Assembly (NCBI GenBank): GCA_036514635.1 | Contig: DATBWU010000052.1 | Coordinates: 1 to 9,057, forward strand | Source of the DNA: DASSFZ01 sp036514635 | GTDB lineage: Bacteria > Chloroflexota > Anaerolineae > Fen-1058 | Direction of reading: 5' to 3' | Length of the DNA: 9,057 nucleotides | Shown here: positions 1 through 6,703 of the stretch, piece after piece | Layout of the letters: each line of letters opens with the position of its first letter | How positions within the stretch are numbered: position 1 is the first letter of the stretch | The notes under the pieces: generated by a model | Told to the model about the DNA's origin: nothing | Seen by the model: the letters and a program-made list of their open reading frames with translations, nothing else | Database searches by the model: none | Translations under genes and position numbers: made by a program

Positions 1-140
1 AGAACGGCGGATATGATCCCAGAGTCTACAGCGGCTTCGCCTTCGGCATGGGGCCGCAGCGCGTGACGATGCTCAAGCACGGCATCACCGACATTCGGTA
101 TTTCTGGCAGAACGATCTCCGGTTCCTTGAACAATTCTGA
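1..140 (+). CDS. pheS: Phenylalanyl-tRNA synthetase alpha subunit, C-terminal fragment
   Basis: Only the last 45 codons are visible, read from base 3 to the TGA at 138-140; the gene enters from the left edge. The frame gives a tail with the motif GFAFGMGPQRVTMLKHGI followed by DIRYFWQNDLRFLEQF. This is the conserved motif 3 region and end of class II PheRS alpha subunits, with the G-x-G-x-x-R signature of the ATP-binding site and the usual 'D-I-R-x-F-x-x-N-D-L-R-F-L-x-Q-F' terminus. The alpha subunit carries the catalytic site that activates phenylalanine and charges tRNA-Phe in the cytoplasm, as an (alpha-beta)2 tetramer with PheT. pheT follows 91 bp downstream on the same strand, the usual pheST order, which supports the call. 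The tail is intact with no frameshift. Confidence 0.95.
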   Translation, partial: NGGYDPRVYSGFAFGMGPQRVTMLKHGITDIRYFWQNDLRFLEQF

Positions 141-144
141 AAAA

Positions 145-168
145 CCACAGGGACACGGAGACACAGAG
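145..168. repeat. 8-bp tandem micro-repeat in the pheS-pheT spacer
   Basis: Three adjacent, slightly diverged copies of an 8-bp unit with consensus ACACRGAG: CCACAGGG (145-152), ACACGGAG (153-160) and ACACAGAG (161-168). They sit 5 bp after the pheS stop. Nothing in the rest of the 91-bp spacer looks like a terminator, so pheS and pheT are probably still co-transcribed through it. Function is unknown; similar short purine-rich tandem repeats occur as dispersed intergenic elements in several bacterial genomes. Confidence 0.6.
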
Positions 169-220
169 CGAGCCATCCAACTAACAAACTATCAAACCAC
201 TCCGGCTTTATCTGAGTGAT

Positions 221-224
221 GGAG
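221..224 (+). promoter_or_regulatory. Ribosome binding site of pheT
   Basis: GGAG lies 7 nt before the ATG at 232. This supports the start that gives the canonical PheT N-terminus (MKVPLSWLKDYV). Confidence 0.7.
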
Positions 225-231
225 TCGAGAC

Positions 232-2871
232 ATGAAAGTTCCACTATCCTGGCTCAAAGACTACGTGGACATCACCATCCCCGTCGAAGAACTGGCCGAG
301 CGGCTGACGCTGGCCGGGCTGGAAGTCGAGCACATCGAATACATCGGCGTCGCGCCGACAGGCAAGGCGCAGATTCATGGCTCGGGCGAAGGATCGGCGC
401 AGGAGGCCGGCCTGGTGTGGGATCGTGACACGATCGTAATCGGCCAGATCGTCGAGGTGCGCCCGCATCCCAACGCCGATCGGCTGGTGCTGGCCGACGT
501 CGATTATGGGGGCAAGGAGACACACCAGGTCGTCACCGGCGCGCCGAACCTGTTTCATCTGAAAGGGCAGGGCCGGCTCGCCAGCGGGCCGAAAGTTGTC
601 TATGCCAAAGAAGGCGCGCGATTGTACGACGGTCACCAACCGGGCCGTGTCGTCACGACACTCAAGCCGGCCAAACTGCGCGGCGTACCGAGCGACTCGA
701 TGGTGTGCTCCGAAAAAGAGCTGGGCATCAGCGACGAGCACGAGGGCGTGATCCTCCTCGACGACGTCGCTCCGGTCGGCATGCCTGCTGCCGATACCCT
801 GGGCGACGTGGTGTTCGACATCTCCATCCTGCCCAATATCGCGCGGGCGATGTCGATTATCGGCGTGGCGCGCGAGGTCGCCGCACTCACCGGGAAGAAA
901 CTGCGCCAGCCGTCGTACGATGGGGTGCAGAAGGGGCCGTCGATCAGGGGGCAGATTGCGGTCGAGATCAAGAACCCCGATCTCAACCCGCGCTTCACGG
1001 CGATGCTGATCCAGGGCGTGAAGATTGGCCCGTCGCCGTACTGGATACAGCGGCGGCTGCGGCTGGCCGGGATGCGCCCGATCAACAACATCGTCGATGT
1101 GACCAACTACGTCATGCTCGAATTTGGCGAGCCGACGCACGCCTTCGACTACGACAGGCTCGTCGAGCGGGCCGGCGGCAAACCGCCCAAGATCATCACG
1201 CGGCTGGCGGAGCCTGGCCAGCGCCTGCTTACGCTCGACGGTGTCGATCGCGAATTGCAAGACTTCAATATGCTCGTCACCGATAGCGCCGGGCCGCTTG
1301 GCCTGGCCGGCGTCATGGGCGGCGGCGAAACCGAGGTGAGCGACTCCACGACGAGCGTGCTGCTGGAAGCCGCGAACTGGGACTTCATCAACGTGCGCAA
1401 GACGATGCAGGCGCAGAAGATCGCGTCGGAAGCGGGCACGCGCTTCGGGCGCGGCGTGCACCCGTCGCTGGCTGTGCTCGGCGTGAAGCGCGGCATCGAA
1501 TTGATGCGGCAACTGGCCGGCGGCATGGTCGCCAAAGGCCTGATCGACGTGTATCCGAAGAAGGCCAAGACGGTCAAGATCGATCTGACAGATGCCGAGG
1601 TCGAGCGCATCCTCGGCTTCTCGATTCCGCTCAAGCAAATCGTCAAGATACTCCAATCGCTCGAATTCCGGTGTGAGGTTCCAGACCCGGTCAGAAAGAC
1701 TGCCCGCCGATCTCAATCCGCAACACTTGCACCTGCGCTGCGCTCCGGCGCAAGTGCAGGTGTCCGCAATCCACAATCCACAATCCGTGTGACAGTGCCC
1801 GATCATCGTTTGGACTGCACCGGCCCGCACGATCTAATCGAAGAGATTGCGCGCATTTACGGCTACGACCGTATCCCGCGCACACCGATGTATGACGAAA
1901 TGCCGCCGCAGCACGGCAATCCCGATCTGGAGCTGGAAGAATTAGTTCGTGATGCGCTGGTCGATGCAGGCTTGCAGGAAGTGGTGACGCACGCCATGAC
2001 GACGCCTGCGCGCGAGGCGATGGCCTTTGCACCGGGCACGCCGCCCGACGATCGCCCGTATGTGATGATCGCCAATCCGATCAGCGCGGAGCGCACGCAC
2101 ATGCGCCACTCGCTGATCGCGCCGCTGTTGGACACGCTGGCGCTCAACGTCCGACATCATCCCACCGTCGCGATCTTCGAGATCGGCAAAGTATATCTGG
2201 CGAGCGAGGACGGTCCGCTGCCCGACGAGCCGCGCCGCCTGGCGATCGCTCTGATAGGGCCGCGCGAGCCGGAGTCGTGGAAGGGTAGTGACACCGCGCC
2301 GATGGATTTCTACGATCTGAAGGGTGTTATCGAAGCCGTGCTCGACGCGCTGCACATCGACGGTGTGCGTTACGAGCCGGGCGATCATCCATTGTACTAT
2401 CCAGGCCGCACAGCGAAGCTCATCGTCGGCGATCGCGTCGCCGGCTCGTTCGGCGAGGTTCATCCTTTAGTGCGAGCGGCGTTCGATCTGTCTACAGAGC
2501 CGGCGCAGTCGGTACTGGCCGCCGAACTCGACTTCGAGCGGCTGGCGCAGCACGCGCAACGGATGTTCCGCGTGAGCGACGTGCCGCGCTATCCCTCGGT
2601 CACAGAGGATTTGGCCGTTATCGTGGACAAGGATGTGACGGCAGAGGCAGTGCGCGCTACAATCCTCGAATCGGGCGGCACGTTGCTGCGGAGCGTGTCG
2701 CTGTTCGACGTGTTCAAGGGCGAGCAGATTGGTTCGGGCAAGAAGAGCCTGGCGTACCGGCTGACGTATCAGGCCGCCGATCGCACGCTCACCGACGGCG
2801 AGGTGGCCCAGGTGCGCCAGACGATTGTGCAGCATCTGAAGGAGAAGTTAAGAGCCGTGTTGCGGGGGTAA
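232..2871 (+). CDS. pheT: Phenylalanyl-tRNA synthetase beta subunit
   Basis: The 879-residue beta subunit of cytoplasmic PheRS binds tRNA-Phe and edits mischarged Tyr-tRNA-Phe; PheS is its partner. Domains in order are: the N-terminal segment MKVPLSWLKDYV; an OB-fold/EMAP tRNA-binding domain at about 66-160 (IVIGQIVEVRPHPNADRL, later KLRGVPSDSMVCSEKELG); B3/B4 editing domain at about 200-400, where H303 (PTHAFD) and E379 (VLLEAANWD) probably match the known editing-site His and Glu; a B5 domain at about 447-545 (ending DLIEEIARIYGYD); the catalytic-like core; and a C-terminal FDX-ACB anticodon-binding domain at about 779-879 (VPRYPSVTEDLAVIVDKDV). The protein is some 70-80 residues longer than the usual 800. 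About 34 of these extra residues (484-517) are a low-complexity insert inside B5, encoded by a palindromic repeat. The segment ISILPNIARAMS at 198-208 departs from the common TPNRxDxxS motif. The start is supported by GGAG 7 nt upstream. Confidence 0.97.
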   Translation: MKVPLSWLKDYVDITIPVEELAERLTLAGLEVEHIEYIGVAPTGKAQIHGSGEGSAQEAGLVWDRDTIVIGQIVEVRPHPNADRLVLADVDYGGKETHQVVTGAPNLFHLKGQGRLASGPKVVYAKEGARLYDGHQPGRVVTTLKPAKLRGVPSDSMVCSEKELGISDEHEGVILLDDVAPVGMPAADTLGDVVFDISILPNIARAMSIIGVAREVAALTGKKLRQPSYDGVQKGPSIRGQIAVEIKNPDLNPRFTAMLIQGVKIGPSPYWIQRRLRLAGMRPINNIVDVTNYVMLEFGEPTHAFDYDRLVERAGGKPPKIITRLAEPGQRLLTLDGVDRELQDFNMLVTDSAGPLGLAGVMGGGETEVSDSTTSVLLEAANWDFINVRKTMQAQKIASEAGTRFGRGVHPSLAVLGVKRGIELMRQLAGGMVAKGLIDVYPKKAKTVKIDLTDAEVERILGFSIPLKQIVKILQSLEFRCEVPDPVRKTARRSQSATLAPALRSGASAGVRNPQSTIRVTVPDHRLDCTGPHDLIEEIARIYGYDRIPRTPMYDEMPPQHGNPDLELEELVRDALVDAGLQEVVTHAMTTPAREAMAFAPGTPPDDRPYVMIANPISAERTHMRHSLIAPLLDTLALNVRHHPTVAIFEIGKVYLASEDGPLPDEPRRLAIALIGPREPESWKGSDTAPMDFYDLKGVIEAVLDALHIDGVRYEPGDHPLYYPGRTAKLIVGDRVAGSFGEVHPLVRAAFDLSTEPAQSVLAAELDFERLAQHAQRMFRVSDVPRYPSVTEDLAVIVDKDVTAEAVRATILESGGTLLRSVSLFDVFKGEQIGSGKKSLAYRLTYQAADRTLTDGEVAQVRQTIVQHLKEKLRAVLRG
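1681..1787 (+). repeat. In-frame repeat insertion within the pheT B5 domain
   Basis: This stretch encodes about 34 residues (P484 to T517) rich in S, A, R, N, P and Q. They interrupt the hairpin expected between 'SLEFRCEV' and 'RVTVPDHRLDC' in the B5 domain, where homologues have only a short turn. It holds an imperfect palindrome with 16-nt arms at 1723-1738 and 1748-1763 around a 9-nt loop (14 Watson-Crick pairs, one G-U, one mismatch). Three tandem CAATCCR heptamers follow at 1767-1787, and another CAATCC lies at 1714-1719. The reading frame stays open throughout. Exact ends and any target duplication cannot be fixed without relatives. Confidence 0.7.
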
Positions 2872-2872
2872 G

Positions 2873-2899
2873 TAGGTGCGAGACTCAGACTCGCACCTA
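2873..2899. terminator. Bidirectional hairpin terminator between pheT and the histidine kinase gene
   Basis: A perfect 10-bp inverted repeat, TAGGTGCGAG (2873-2882) and CTCGCACCTA (2890-2899), encloses a 7-nt loop. It begins 2 nt after the pheT stop and ends 5 nt before the stop of the convergent gene. The plus strand continues TCTTTC, a modest U-rich tail; the minus strand continues with CTTACC. It most likely terminates pheST and may also stop transcription arriving from the other side. Confidence 0.75.
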
Positions 2900-2903
2900 T
2901 CTT

Positions 2904-4079
2904 TCATCGGAATGGCAACTGGACGGTGAAGGTGCTGCCCTGGCCCGGTTCGCTTTCGAGACGAATCGTGCCGTCGTGATGCTGCACCACGGCGCGCACC
3001 AGCGGCAGGCCGATGCCGATGCCGCCGAAGAGATGATCGCCTTTCTTATCGAGCAGGTGGAAACGATCGAAGATGTGGGCGACGACGTCTGACTCGATGC
3101 CCACGCCGGGGTCTTTCACCGAAATAACCGCGTGCGGCCCTTCGCGCTCAACTTTCACGACGATGTCGCCGCCGTCCGGACTGAACTTGATCGCGTTGTC
3201 GAGCAATGCCAGGATCGCCTGGCGCAGACTATCCTCATCGCCGCGCAGGCGAGGCAGTCCCGCTTCGATCTCCATCAAGATGCGCAGTCCGCTCTCGCGC
3301 ACTTTGGGCAGTTCCTGCTCGACGATGCTGCGCACCAGGCTCTCCAGGTTGAGCAGTTCCATCTGCGGGACGATCAGTTCGATCTCTTGCAGGAACAGAA
3401 TGTTGTTGACCAATCGCACGATCTGGTCGAAGTTGGCCGTCAGCGCCTCCACCGCCCGATCCATGTCCGCGCCCTTCAACATGCCCGCCTTCAGCAGGTG
3501 CATGTAGCCCTTCACCGATGTGAGCGGCGTGCGCAGCTCGTGCGAGACGACCGTCAGGAACTCGCTGCGGCGATCGACTTCGCGCTTCAAATCGGCGTAA
3601 GCCTGCTCGAGCTCGTCGTTCTTGCGGCGCAACTCGGCGATCGACCGCTGGTCGGCGTCGTGCAGGCGCATCGCCACCGCGCGCATCACGGCGACAGCCA
3701 TCGCGGGGTTGTGTTTGAGGTAGGTCGTGAAGTCGTCTTTGGAGATCTCCAGCAGCGAAGTGTCTTCGAGCGTTGTCACCGTCGCCGCGCGGGGAATGTC
3801 GATCACGAGCGCCAGCTCGCCGAAGAACTCGCCCGGTCCCTGGCGTGTGAGGACACGCGAAGTCTCACCGTCGAGCAGCTTGCTGATCTCGACCGTGCCC
3901 GACTCGATGATGAAGAAGGTGTCACCCGATTCGCCTTCGCGGCAAATGACCGTGCCCGCCGGGTATTGGCACTGCCTCACCAAACTGGCGATGTACGACA
4001 ACCACGAGTCGGTCAGTCCGGGGAAGACTTCGCGGAGGAACTCGGTTCGTTCAGCCACAATGTTCACAGGCGGCTCCAT
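2904..4079 (-). CDS. Soluble histidine kinase with N-terminal cyclic-nucleotide-binding domain
   Basis: 391 residues, no signal peptide or membrane segment, so a cytoplasmic sensor. Residues about 18-135 form a cNMP-binding domain. Its phosphate-binding cassette FGELALVIDIPRAATV (86-101) resembles that of PKA regulatory subunits, with E88 and R97 at the ribose- and phosphate-contacting positions and alanine after the arginine. In known eukaryotic homologues alanine here favours cAMP over cGMP. Residues 140-172 look like a charged coiled-coil linker. The HisKA domain has the H-box VVSHELRTPLTS with H180 as phospho-acceptor. The HATPase domain has the N-box LLDNAIKFSP (N295), G1 DPGVGI (323-328), F-box-like IFDRFH and G2 GGIGIGL (352-358), so it looks active. 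The ATG at 4079 has a GGGGG stretch just upstream. No response regulator lies in the window, so it is an orphan here. The ligand and target are unknown. Confidence 0.9.
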   Translation of the reverse strand: MEPPVNIVAERTEFLREVFPGLTDSWLSYIASLVRQCQYPAGTVICREGESGDTFFIIESGTVEISKLLDGETSRVLTRQGPGEFFGELALVIDIPRAATVTTLEDTSLLEISKDDFTTYLKHNPAMAVAVMRAVAMRLHDADQRSIAELRRKNDELEQAYADLKREVDRRSEFLTVVSHELRTPLTSVKGYMHLLKAGMLKGADMDRAVEALTANFDQIVRLVNNILFLQEIELIVPQMELLNLESLVRSIVEQELPKVRESGLRILMEIEAGLPRLRGDEDSLRQAILALLDNAIKFSPDGGDIVVKVEREGPHAVISVKDPGVGIESDVVAHIFDRFHLLDKKGDHLFGGIGIGLPLVRAVVQHHDGTIRLESEPGQGSTFTVQLPFR

Positions 4080-4095
4080 GCGTACCCCCGCCTGG

Positions 4096-4104
4096 ATTGT
4101 AGCA
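4096..4104 (-). promoter_or_regulatory. Candidate extended -10 promoter for the histidine kinase gene
   Basis: On the minus strand TGCTACAAT gives a TACAAT -10 box with a TGn extension, 17 nt before the kinase ATG. The predicted transcript would start near 4089 and keep only a short leader containing the G-rich ribosome binding site. No convincing -35 is seen at the usual distance, as expected for extended -10 promoters. It lies in the 93-bp gap behind the subtilase gene. Confidence 0.45.
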
Positions 4105-4172
4105 TGACCGAAGAAGTGGTCGGGTTGCGATTCGGTTACGAGTTGGATGGCTTCACCGGGACAGGGGCGAGG

Positions 4173-6293
4173 TCAAGCTGCCGCGCCACAATTGGAGCAG
4201 AAGGCCGCGCCGGGGCGCACTGATCGGCCACAGTGTGCGCAAGCGCGTGAGGCCGCCCGGTCGATCGGCCGGCCGCACTGCGGGCAAAACTGCGCGTTGG
4301 CCGGAATCTGCGCGCCGCACGTCTCGCACGCCACGGAACCGATGGCGGGCCGCCGTGCGCTCCGCATCGCGGGACGCCTGCGCAGCGCCAGCACCGACAC
4401 GACAGCCGCCGCAGCCACGCCGACGACACACATCGCCGCGATCGCGCCCGCCGGGCTGTTGCTCGTCGATGCGTTGACGAGGGTAGGCGGAAGCGCGCCG
4501 CCAGCGTCAGGCGGCGTGCCCGGCGCTTGCCGTGGAGGAGCGGGCAGCCGCAACACGCCCGCTCCGGTTGCGTCGCTTCCTGCTGCGCTCTGCACCGGGA
4601 TCGCATTGGCGAGCAGGGACGTGCGCACATCGCTTGCCGTGAATTCAGGATACGCGCTCCAGATCAACGCCGCTGCGCCCGCGATGTGCGGCGCAGCCGC
4701 CGACGTGCCGTAGAACACTTCCGGCGCGTAAACAGCGACCGACACGCCATCCGGGCCGAGCAGCTCCGGCTTCTGCCGGCCGTCGTTAGTAGGGCCGTAG
4801 GAACTGAACGCTTCCAGCGCATCGTTCTGGAAGAAGACCGCGCCGACGGTCAGCGCGCCGCGTGCATCGGCGGGCGTCGCCAGGCTGTGCGAGGGCGTCG
4901 TGTGTTCCATGCTGCGTGCTTCGTGGATGTACAGGTCGAGCCGCCCCGCGCGAGTTGTGCTCACCGCCTGCACGGCGACGTAGTACGTGCCCTGATCGTC
5001 GAAGCGGTACAGAATCTGCTCGACCGGCGCGCGGTTGCCCGCCTGCACGTTGCGCGATGACGCCAGGACTACGCCGTCGCGATCGAGCAGGTACACATCG
5101 TAGTCCTGGCTCGCCAGCGGCCAGTCGTCCCAGTTCAAGACGATCTGAGTCGACTGATCGGGCGCGGGCCGGAAGGCGAGCAACGAACTGGATGGGTTGA
5201 AGTCGTTGAAACCGTCATCGTCGGCATCGGCGAAGGTGAAGCGCAAGTGCTCGGTGGCGCTGTTGCCGGAAGAGTTGATCCACAACACGCCCTGCGCGAC
5301 GGCGCGGTCGGCCAGCTCGGCGTCGCGCCCGGTGCCGTCCATTGGCCCGGCCAATCCACCCGCCGAATGCGAGATGATCTGCACGTCCTGCTCCAGCAGC
5401 CAATCGACCGCATTGCCCATGCTCACGTCGCCGCCATCGTAATAAGCCAGGTAGAGCGCGGCGTCGGGCGCAACATCGTGCATGATCTCGGCGACCGCCG
5501 TGCCATGATTTTCGCCGGTCGCATCCGGCTCAACGCCGCCGACGAACGATTGAATCGTCAGGTCGTGTGGCAGCTCGCGGCCCAGCAGATCGCGGTATCC
5601 GTCGAAGCCCTGATCGAGAATGCCGATCTTAACGCCACGGCCGGTGAAGCCGGCCGTGTGCCACTGATCGGCGTTGAGGGTGAAGACCCCTTCACTCACA
5701 ATCGCGTCGAGCGCCGGCCGGCGGACGGGTGGTGAGCCGCTTCGCCCCTGCGGCGCGCTCGGCGGGCTGAACTGCAAGCCGACGACGTGCTCCAGGTCAC
5801 GGATGCGCTCGAACACCGCCGCCGGGTCATCCGACTGCGCGGCCTCGACGATCACCTCTAGTGGGATGCTGATGTCGATCAGGTCTCGATACGTGCCGAT
5901 GATGTTGGCGCCGAGGGCCTGCAAGTCTTGAATCAAACGCGCCGTGTCAGGCGTATCGACGATGAGCGTGACGCGCACGTGGTTGTCGGGCGTGAGCAGC
6001 CCGCGCGTGCGCGCCAGTTCTTCGGCGGCTTCGATGCCGCCTCGCTCGTACGCGACGACGAAGTCTTTGTAAGCCGAATCGACGTTGGGATCGCGCAGCA
6101 AGCGCTCCAGGCGTGGGAACTGCTGCGCCAGATCGTCGATCGACGGCAGCGTGATCGTCACTTGCGGCGGCGGCGGGAAGGTCGGCGTGACGATCGAAGC
6201 ATTTGGATTGCCGGGCAGAAAGAACATCCACGCCGCAGCGATGAGCAACACCAGGACAAAGATGAGGATGAGGCGGATTCGAGATTGAGGCAT
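4173..6293 (-). CDS. Membrane-anchored subtilisin-like serine protease with C-terminal double zinc ribbon
   Basis: 706 residues. Residues 7-27 are a hydrophobic signal or anchor segment, followed by a proline-rich linker (about 36-50). Residues about 105-175 resemble a propeptide-like alpha/beta region. The S8 peptidase domain has all catalytic elements: D227 (VKIGILDQG), H263 (ENHGTAVAE), oxyanion N344 (SSGNSA) and S531 (YGTSAAAPHIAG). Between N344 and S531 lies an inserted beta-rich domain (about 350-457) opening with an acidic DADDDGFNDF loop. After a Pro/Ala/Ser-rich linker comes a second membrane helix (about 614-637) followed by RRRP, suggesting a cytoplasmic C-terminus. The tail carries two CxxC-10-CxxC zinc ribbons: C656/C659/C670/C673 and C685/C688/C699/C702. 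The gene starts 11 nt after the retropepsin stop with no good Shine-Dalgarno of its own, which suggests translational coupling. The protease probably acts outside the membrane; the substrate is unknown. Confidence 0.9.
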   Translation of the reverse strand: MPQSRIRLILIFVLVLLIAAAWMFFLPGNPNASIVTPTFPPPPQVTITLPSIDDLAQQFPRLERLLRDPNVDSAYKDFVVAYERGGIEAAEELARTRGLLTPDNHVRVTLIVDTPDTARLIQDLQALGANIIGTYRDLIDISIPLEVIVEAAQSDDPAAVFERIRDLEHVVGLQFSPPSAPQGRSGSPPVRRPALDAIVSEGVFTLNADQWHTAGFTGRGVKIGILDQGFDGYRDLLGRELPHDLTIQSFVGGVEPDATGENHGTAVAEIMHDVAPDAALYLAYYDGGDVSMGNAVDWLLEQDVQIISHSAGGLAGPMDGTGRDAELADRAVAQGVLWINSSGNSATEHLRFTFADADDDGFNDFNPSSSLLAFRPAPDQSTQIVLNWDDWPLASQDYDVYLLDRDGVVLASSRNVQAGNRAPVEQILYRFDDQGTYYVAVQAVSTTRAGRLDLYIHEARSMEHTTPSHSLATPADARGALTVGAVFFQNDALEAFSSYGPTNDGRQKPELLGPDGVSVAVYAPEVFYGTSAAAPHIAGAAALIWSAYPEFTASDVRTSLLANAIPVQSAAGSDATGAGVLRLPAPPRQAPGTPPDAGGALPPTLVNASTSNSPAGAIAAMCVVGVAAAAVVSVLALRRRPAMRSARRPAIGSVACETCGAQIPANAQFCPQCGRPIDRAASRACAHCGRSVRPGAAFCSNCGAAA

Positions 6294-6304
6294 TCGACCG
6301 GCGA

Positions 6305-6703
6305 CTATGGGCTGCCGACCGTGCGGGGCGCTTGGATCTCAAATGTGAGATCGGGGCCGTTGAGATAGATGTAGAAATGATTCAAGATGTCCCGCCCGAT
6401 CAAGGCGTAATCTTCTGCGATGGGAATGACTTCGCTACGGCGAATTCGCGCATCCGGCAGTTCGATGCCAACCGTGTAGGTGCGGACCGTGGTTGGAGCA
6501 GCGTCGATACCCGAAATAACGATCTCGCTCTCCGGCTCCAGTCGCCAGGCTTTCAGGAGGTCAAGCGGGATGGCTGAAATATCGGCTGCTGTGTCCAACT
6601 TGGCTAAGATTGTATCGCGCTGGTTCGCATTGTCCGGCACAAAGATATCGATCGTCAGCGCAGGTGCGGGAGGCGAAAAGCGCTGGTCGTATGGGCGTTT
6701 CAC
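6305..6703 (-). CDS. Retropepsin-like (clan AA) aspartic protease, single domain
   Basis: 132 residues, about the size of one retropepsin monomer. The core motif is LDTAADISAIPLDLL (36-50), where D37-T38-A39-A40 replaces the usual DTGA. The second hallmark, ALIGRDILNHFYIYLNG (100-116), matches the 'hydrophobic-hydrophobic-G-R-D/N' strand and helix of bacterial retropepsin-like proteins. Family members act as homodimers, each subunit supplying one catalytic Asp. There is no signal peptide or membrane segment, so it is probably cytoplasmic. It starts with GTG, overlapping the upstream TGA stop in the tetranucleotide GTGA, with AGGGTGA 7 nt before it, so it is translationally coupled to the DUF5678-like gene. 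The Gly to Ala change in the catalytic turn leaves activity uncertain. The substrate is unknown. Confidence 0.8.
   Translation of the reverse strand: MKRPYDQRFSPPAPALTIDIFVPDNANQRDTILAKLDTAADISAIPLDLLKAWRLEPESEIVISGIDAAPTTVRTYTVGIELPDARIRRSEVIPIAEDYALIGRDILNHFYIYLNGPDLTFEIQAPRTVGSP

Noticed and set aside
1767..1787. CRISPR-like array from repeated CAATCCR
   Set aside because: The units are only 7 bp, adjacent without spacers, and lie inside the pheT reading frame.
244..1830. 528-codon open frame on the minus strand opposite pheT
   Set aside because: It lies wholly antisense to a clearly real gene, has an Arg/His/Asp-rich composition with no recognisable domain, and is what GC-rich codon bias produces opposite a coding frame.
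4106..4121. Possible terminator hairpin GACC...GGTC behind the subtilase gene
   Set aside because: The stem is only 4 bp with an 8-nt loop and no T-tract, too weak to call.
3132..4223. 363-codon open frame on the plus strand opposite the histidine kinase
   Set aside because: It is antisense to a gene with intact H, N and G boxes, and its product has no domain or plausible start signal.
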